Assembly (NCBI GenBank): GCA_011799875.1
Contig: CM022302.1
Span: 187,294,942-187,358,941, forward strand
From: Thinopyrum elongatum
Lineage: Eukaryota; Streptophyta; Magnoliopsida; Poales; Poaceae
Direction: 5' to 3'
Length of the DNA: 64,000 nt
Both the position numbers and the translations under genes were made by a program. The notes below the pieces were generated by a model that worked only from the letters and a program-made list of their open reading frames with translations, was not told the origin of the DNA and made no database searches. Of this stretch, positions 58,485-64,000 are shown piece after piece (position 1 is the first letter of the stretch; each line of letters starts with the position of its first letter).

Positions 58485-61400
58485 AAATGCTATACTACTT
58501 TGTGTCATGCATGGCCATAAATATGGTCATCTATGATACTACTCTATGAAACTATGCACTATGAAGGTAGTATCATACACTAGTATCATATGCATGATAC
58601 TAGTATATGATACTCCCCACTATAAGGCTAGCCACAGTGGTGGTATCATAGCCGGTATCATGCACTCGAAAATAGCAAGTATGCTGATGTGGCAGAGAAT
58701 TAAAGAAGATAGAGAGGGTTAGAGTAACATATAGGTACATACCGTATCATGTTAAATACGATGCTAATTTGTGTCATGCATGGCAATAAATATAATCATC
58801 TATGATACTACTCTATTATACTATGCACTATAATTAAAGGTAGTATCATATGCATGACTAGTATATGATACTTTCCACTATGAGTAGCCTAAGTAGCCTA
58901 ACTAAAACACCCACATGTAGTTGTAGTAGGGTTTTGACTTTATATGCACTAAATGCAAGGTAAGTGCAAAATATGACTTAAACATAGCAGACGAGACCTG
59001 AAATGCGCCAGAAAATCAAACCAAGGGTATATTCGTGATTGTTTACAATGATTTTTTTTACGCGGAACGATGTAGTCACTGACGATTTGGAGTCCGAAGT
59101 GTCGTGTCTCCTTTTGGAAACTATGATCCTTCTTGTGAGATGCTCCGGTATGGAAGGTGCGAGCACCAAAACTTGTGCCAAACTTTACCAATTTTTTTCC
59201 ATGCGATCGTGAGAGCACACCACACTGACACAATGATTTTCGTTATTTCCGGACTCTATATGCATTTCCTGTAATTAAAATACCAACAAGGCCTACACCT
59301 CTGGCCGGACCCTGCGTCCGAACTGTTTGAATTTTTTTCCCGTTTCTCGAACAATGAATGAAAACTCCCAAAGCGACACACAAATGATCTTGCTAGCTAG
59401 CACCCACGTGTAGTTGCGACTATAGCAAACGACTCAAATATAGCAAACAATACCTCAAATGCACCGGAAAATCGAACCATAGGGTACAATGGTGATTTCT
59501 TACCGTGGAAAACAATTTGGAGGTGAAACGATGAACTCTTGTTTTCATTCAAACGAAAATATGCTGTTAGTTCATGTAAATGTTTTCAAATAGCACATGG
59601 TTCACTCACGAAAGCCGTGTGCCTACCAAACCGTGGCCGATGCCCCCCCTTGCTGCGCGCGCGATCTGAGTCGTGCGTTCTGATTGGCCAAAACCCAAAC
59701 CCCACGGATCGTACATATGCACCGTTGGATGCTCCCAGATCGAACGGCAATCCTCATACCTTTCGAAAGCAAATGCAGTCTGGCTAGGATTTGATTTATA
59801 TGCCAAAATGCATGGTAAATGCCAAAAAATGTCTTAAATATAGCACACAAGACCTGAAATGCGCCAGCAAATCAAACCTGTCGTATAATGGTGATTGCTT
59901 AACATGGGAAAAAATTAGAGGCGAAACGATGAACTCACGTCTTCATTTCAAAATTAGCACGTCTTCATTTCAAACGAAATTATTCTGTTTGTGCACACGA
60001 GCGCTTAGAGGCAACCATTTGCATAGGCCTTTCCGCGCGGCGACCGGGGATATTTTTTCACCCTTTCCACCTAGGCCGCCAACACCCCCCCACCGCCCGC
60101 CCGCGTTTCACTCAATTAGTCCACCCAATCTCCATCGCCAGCTCCCCCTCCCCCAGATCCACAGCAGAACCCTCTTCGGTGCCGGCGTGCTCACCCCGGC
60201 CGTGTGCCCGCTCTTTGGCGTCAACCCTACCTCCAATGCCGTTCCCAACACGCGGCTGCCCGTGCCTCGCCGTCTTCGTTTGCTCGCCAGCCACCCTCGA
60301 GCATATCGATCATGTAACCCTCGCCTCTCCTGTGGTCCTGCCGGGTTTGCTTTAAGAAACCTGTTAGTTACTGCTCTCCATCGCGCTGAGGCATATTTCC
60401 TCTCAATCCCTCTTCCTATTTCGTTCCGTATGTTCCCAAATTGGCTATAAAATAATGAAGAGTGTATATATGTTCATTATCTACCTTCCTAACTAGTACA
60501 TATAAGTTGTATTTGTTCCAATAAGTTACTGCCGATTTACAGATCGCGGGCGCCCGAGTCTGTAACACCCTATGTCATTAGCCACAGTAATCACTTTTGA
60601 TAATGACAAGTCAGCATGTTTAACAGTGCATAATCATCATTTGCATCATATTGCATTTCAACTCCTAAGTCAAAATTCAAGTTCAAATGAAAGTGGAAAA
60701 TAAAAGTTGTTCAACATAGAAACTAAAATGTTCAGTAAATAACAAATATTGCAGAGACTATTCTAAGATTGTAACCAACAATTAATGAATTAATTAGGTG
60801 GCTCTAACTTTACCAAAACAGCAAGGTTTAATACATTTTATTTATTATAAAATTAGTGTGAACTCCAAAAAAACAATTGTCTCCAAACCAATTTTTGGCA
60901 GTAGTAGATAATGTCTAGCAATTAATGGAACAAGTGCCATATTTTACAAAAGTCATTTGGAGTAAAAACAAAAGACAAAACAGAAAAGAAAAGGAAAACA
61001 GAGAACAGAAACAAAGAAAAGGAAAAAGGCCCAGGGCACTGGACTGAGTCCACAGTGCCGGCCCAGCCCACTCCCCACCTCATCCCCTACCTACTGCTCA
61101 CCCCGCGCCTCGCTGTCGAGCGCTCTGCACGCACGCACGACCGCGCCCTGGCCCCCCTCTCCCCCTGCTCGACAGCGGCCTCGCCCACTCGTGGTGGATA
61201 AGGGGCAGAGCCCTGGCTCACCCTGGCTCCTCCTCGCCATTCTCCCCCTCCTCCTCCGTCCTCTCCATCGGTCCAGAGTAGATACCTAGCGCCCCCGTCG
61301 CCACTGCTCCGTCAACCACACGGCCACCGGTGCCGGCTCATCCTCCCGCGCTGTCTATAAGGTCCGCCAATGCCCGCCCCTTCCTCCGCGTCCAAGACCC

Positions 61401-62421
61401 CGAGCCCGGCCTCGCTACATCGACCCCGCGCCATCTTCTTCCTCCTCGGATCCCCGCCGCTGTTCGCCGTCGATTCCGGCTACACCACGCCTTCCCCGCG
61501 CCCGCTCTGAACGGCTACGCCCCACTGTGAGCTCCTCCTTCCTCCCCTGCCTCTCAGCGCTCGCTTGACCACCGTAGGGTAGCTCACCGCGTTACCGTGC
61601 TCGGCCCTCCGCCACACCTCATCGTCCGGCCATCTTCGTCACCTATTTGGCCTCGCCTTGGTTTGGTTCATCGCCGCTGCGTCCGCTCGTTCGAATGGCG
61701 TAGTTCCTGCGCGCAAAACCCCCTGGCCTCATCGTTTCTCTCGCTCATCGGAGCTCACCTCCGCTCGGGTCATCGCCGGCCCCTCTCCGGCCATTTTCCG
61801 GCCACCCCGCCGCCACCATTCAAACCGCGGCCCTCACGCGGTTCCAACGCCGCCGACCGCGTCGCGAACGGCCACCCACAGGCAAAACTCGGGCCGTGCC
61901 GGCTCCCTGCAGCCGTGCGCGCGCGCGCCGGAGGCGCTCCGGCCGCCTTGGCCGACATGGCCTGCCACGTGGACCCCTGGGCCCCACCCTGGGCCACTGA
62001 CTGGTGGGCCCGTGGGGCCATGTTGACCGTTGACCTGGTCAACGGGTCAGTTAATTAGTTACTAACTAAAATGATTAGTTTAAATTAATTTTGATTAATA
62101 TGTCTCAATGACATGTGGGTCCACTCACTGTTTAGTTAGTTTAGTTTAAAATTAACCCTGGATAATTAGCTGGGACACTGACATGTGGGTCCCACTGGAC
62201 CCACCTGTCAGGTTTGACCCTGGTCAGCACCTGTTCACCTGCTGACGTCATGCTTAGGTCATGCTGACGTCACTTTACACAGTTTCGGATAATGTTGAAT
62301 TTAAATCAAAAATTAACTTCCAGAAATTGATAAAAACTTTAGTAAATCATATTAAATAATCCGTAACTCTGGTGAAAATAATTTATATATGAAAGTTGCT
62401 CAGAATTTCGATACGAACCCG
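58482..62421 (+). repeat. Tandem duplication, unit B (about 3,940 bp)
   Basis: Second copy. The A/B join reads CGAACCCGAATAAATGC, while the outer right edge of B continues CCCGAATACGCCC, so AATA is shared at the breakpoint. Differences from A include 8 extra bases (AAAAAAAC) near 60870 and about 11 extra near 62255. Confidence 0.92.
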
Positions 62422-64000
62422 AATACGCCCTCCGTATTCTTGTCAGATGCCCCTAGCTATATGAACATTGAACTTTTAGACCGATTTTGATAAATGAATA
62501 GTGCCCAACATTGATTAAATAAATACGAATAAATTCCTAAATTAACTAAATCATTTAGTTAGACAGTAGAACACCCCGGCATATCATTTAGGCATGTCAT
62601 ACATATTGTTTGCATTATTGCAGTGAATTTATTGTTTCTCTCCCCCTCCTTCTCTCTCGATAGACGCTGAGACCGACGACACTACAGCTAGGTACGACTA
62701 CGCTATAGATGAGCAGCTCGTTGACGATCCCTCTCTCTTGCCAGAGCAACCAGGCAAGCCCCCCCCCCTTGAGCATCCAGATATCGCCCATTCCATTTCT
62801 CCTACTTGCATTAGATTTTGCTACTGTTAAATGTTTGCTCCTATTCTGATGCATAGCCTGCTTTTGTAACCTGTTTATTGTCACCTTACCTGCCTATGTT
62901 AAACTGCTTAGTATAGGTTGGTAGTGAACCATCAGTGACCCCACCACCTTACCCTTGTTGCCCCTGCTTGATCATCGGCGACTCGATCAATGTGATCGTC
63001 GACCAGAGACCGACACATCACCTCACCCCCTTAGTTGTACGACTCTGCATAGTTACTATCGAGTGCCGAGGGTGATACCTTGTAACGCACCCCCGATGAA
63101 TACTCTGCAGTGTAGTTGTTCGGTCGTGGTCATTGAGGGTGATTCCTCCTTCTCCACTTCCGATAAGACTCTGTCGTGCAACCCCTCAGTGTGAACCTCG
63201 AGGGTAATGCCTCATACGTTCACCCTGATGATTTCATCGAGTGGAATCCGCCGAGGGTGATTCCTCGGGGTTTTCCCCCCTTGATGTTATGACCACACGG
63301 TTACTTTGACCTTTGTTACAGGCGGGTCGACCCTGATGGGTACCCGCAGGGGATCTATGTTGTCGGGTGTGCCGGAAGCGCACTCGAGTGTGATATTGTG
63401 GCGGAGTTTCAGAAACTCTGATCGTCTCTGCGTGTTACTAAATCAACCTATCGGATTTGGGTGTTTAATCTGAGTGGGTCGACGTGCCCAATACGCACTA
63501 CCACCACGCGGGATTATGGTTTATGGGGCCCTCTACGTCGTACGTTTCTCCCGAAAGCTCATCAGACGTCATGGTTCACCGTGCGGGCTGATTGTCGGGA
63601 TAGGTCTGGATACTTCACTGACGAGTTCAATGTCGCGCCTGCACCCCGGCCAGCCTCGCAACACGCAGGGTGCCCAGGGCGATGGCCCAAGACCTCTGGG
63701 TGCATAGGTTAGTCCGGCGTGCTGACCTCTCTGCTGAGCCTAGGTAGGGCGTTGCTTCATGTTGATCTACCGAGGTCGGGCATTACCCAGCAAGTGTGTC
63801 CGGCCAAAGTTGATCGAGCATGTTGGGTAACAGTAGTGCACCCCTGCAGGGATGAATAATCTATCGATAGCCGGTCCTACGGTAAAGGACGCTCAGTTTG
63901 TATATCCCGATCTACTACTTGAACTGGATACTTGTTACTTAATTGAAGCTTCGAGATCACTTTCTCGCTGGGAGTCGAGGAAGGATCTCTAGGCTTGCTT
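60561..64000 (+). repeat. Start of a long LTR retrotransposon LTR, runs off the window
   Basis: Begins TGTAACACCCTATGTCATTAG, a typical plant LTR start. At least 3.4 kb with no coding frame: AT-rich start, CT/GC-rich block (61040-62040), then segments such as GATGCCCCTAGCTAT and GCACCCCTGCAGGGATGAAT, which resemble long non-coding LTRs of Triticeae elements. The other end and coding part are not in the window, so class is inferred. Confidence 0.55.

Overview
The window looks like intergenic DNA from a large grass genome of the Triticeae type (wheat, Aegilops, barley or close relatives; inferred from element types and base composition, no species call possible). It contains nested Ty3/Gypsy retrotransposons of the Tat/Grande type, a CACTA (En/Spm) element with a TNP2-type transposase, Stowaway and other MITEs, and one low-copy-type gene, a SINA-like E3 ubiquitin ligase with one intron. 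No rRNA, tRNA or CRISPR was seen, and introns with GT/AG borders are visible.

Layout. (1) 1-7039: minus-strand Gypsy copy 'A1' with a 5' LTR at the right, an integrase fragment, and an accessory gene on the opposite (+) strand. About 5 kb of gag, protease, reverse transcriptase and RNase H is deleted, and the copy runs off the left edge. (2) 7040-13028: decayed minus-strand multi-exon gene with duplicated exons and minisatellite-filled introns, holding one intact Stowaway MITE. (3) 14070-15520: three tandem ~0.5 kb units of CACTA-subterminal type. (4) 16129-16809: broken coiled-coil gene built on a 10-residue repeat, with a TATA box. (5) 18292-19252: SINA-like gene, flanked by a triplicated unit (19384-21250) and several MITEs. 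(6) 22312 to beyond 53703: a CACTA element carrying an acidic ORF, a GRF-zinc-finger/membrane gene and a TNP2 transposase. Gypsy 'G2' (24346-34989) lies in the zinc-finger gene, and Gypsy 'G1' (39784-53697, perfect 5-bp target duplication CATAG) lies just after the transposase. (7) 53703-64000: CACTA-type subterminal repeats, paired MITEs and the start of a long LTR, with a 3.93-kb block tandemly duplicated (54549-58481 and 58482-62421).

The most interesting signal is that the two different Gypsy families (A1/G1 and G2) each carry a separate gene with its own TATA box, antisense to gag-pol, in the same slot between integrase and the 3' LTR. The genes are unrelated: a multi-exon 'putative gypsy type transposon' (PF04195-like) coiled-coil protein in A1/G1, and a single-exon B3 DNA-binding-domain protein in G2. 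Both families also have an in-frame UAG at the same place between protease and reverse transcriptase. Nearly all other breaks look like C-to-T changes at CG or CHG sites, which can be verified by comparing A1 with G1. Every large element is defective, so nothing here looks autonomously mobile. The SINA-like gene has an open frame but has lost one RING zinc ligand.
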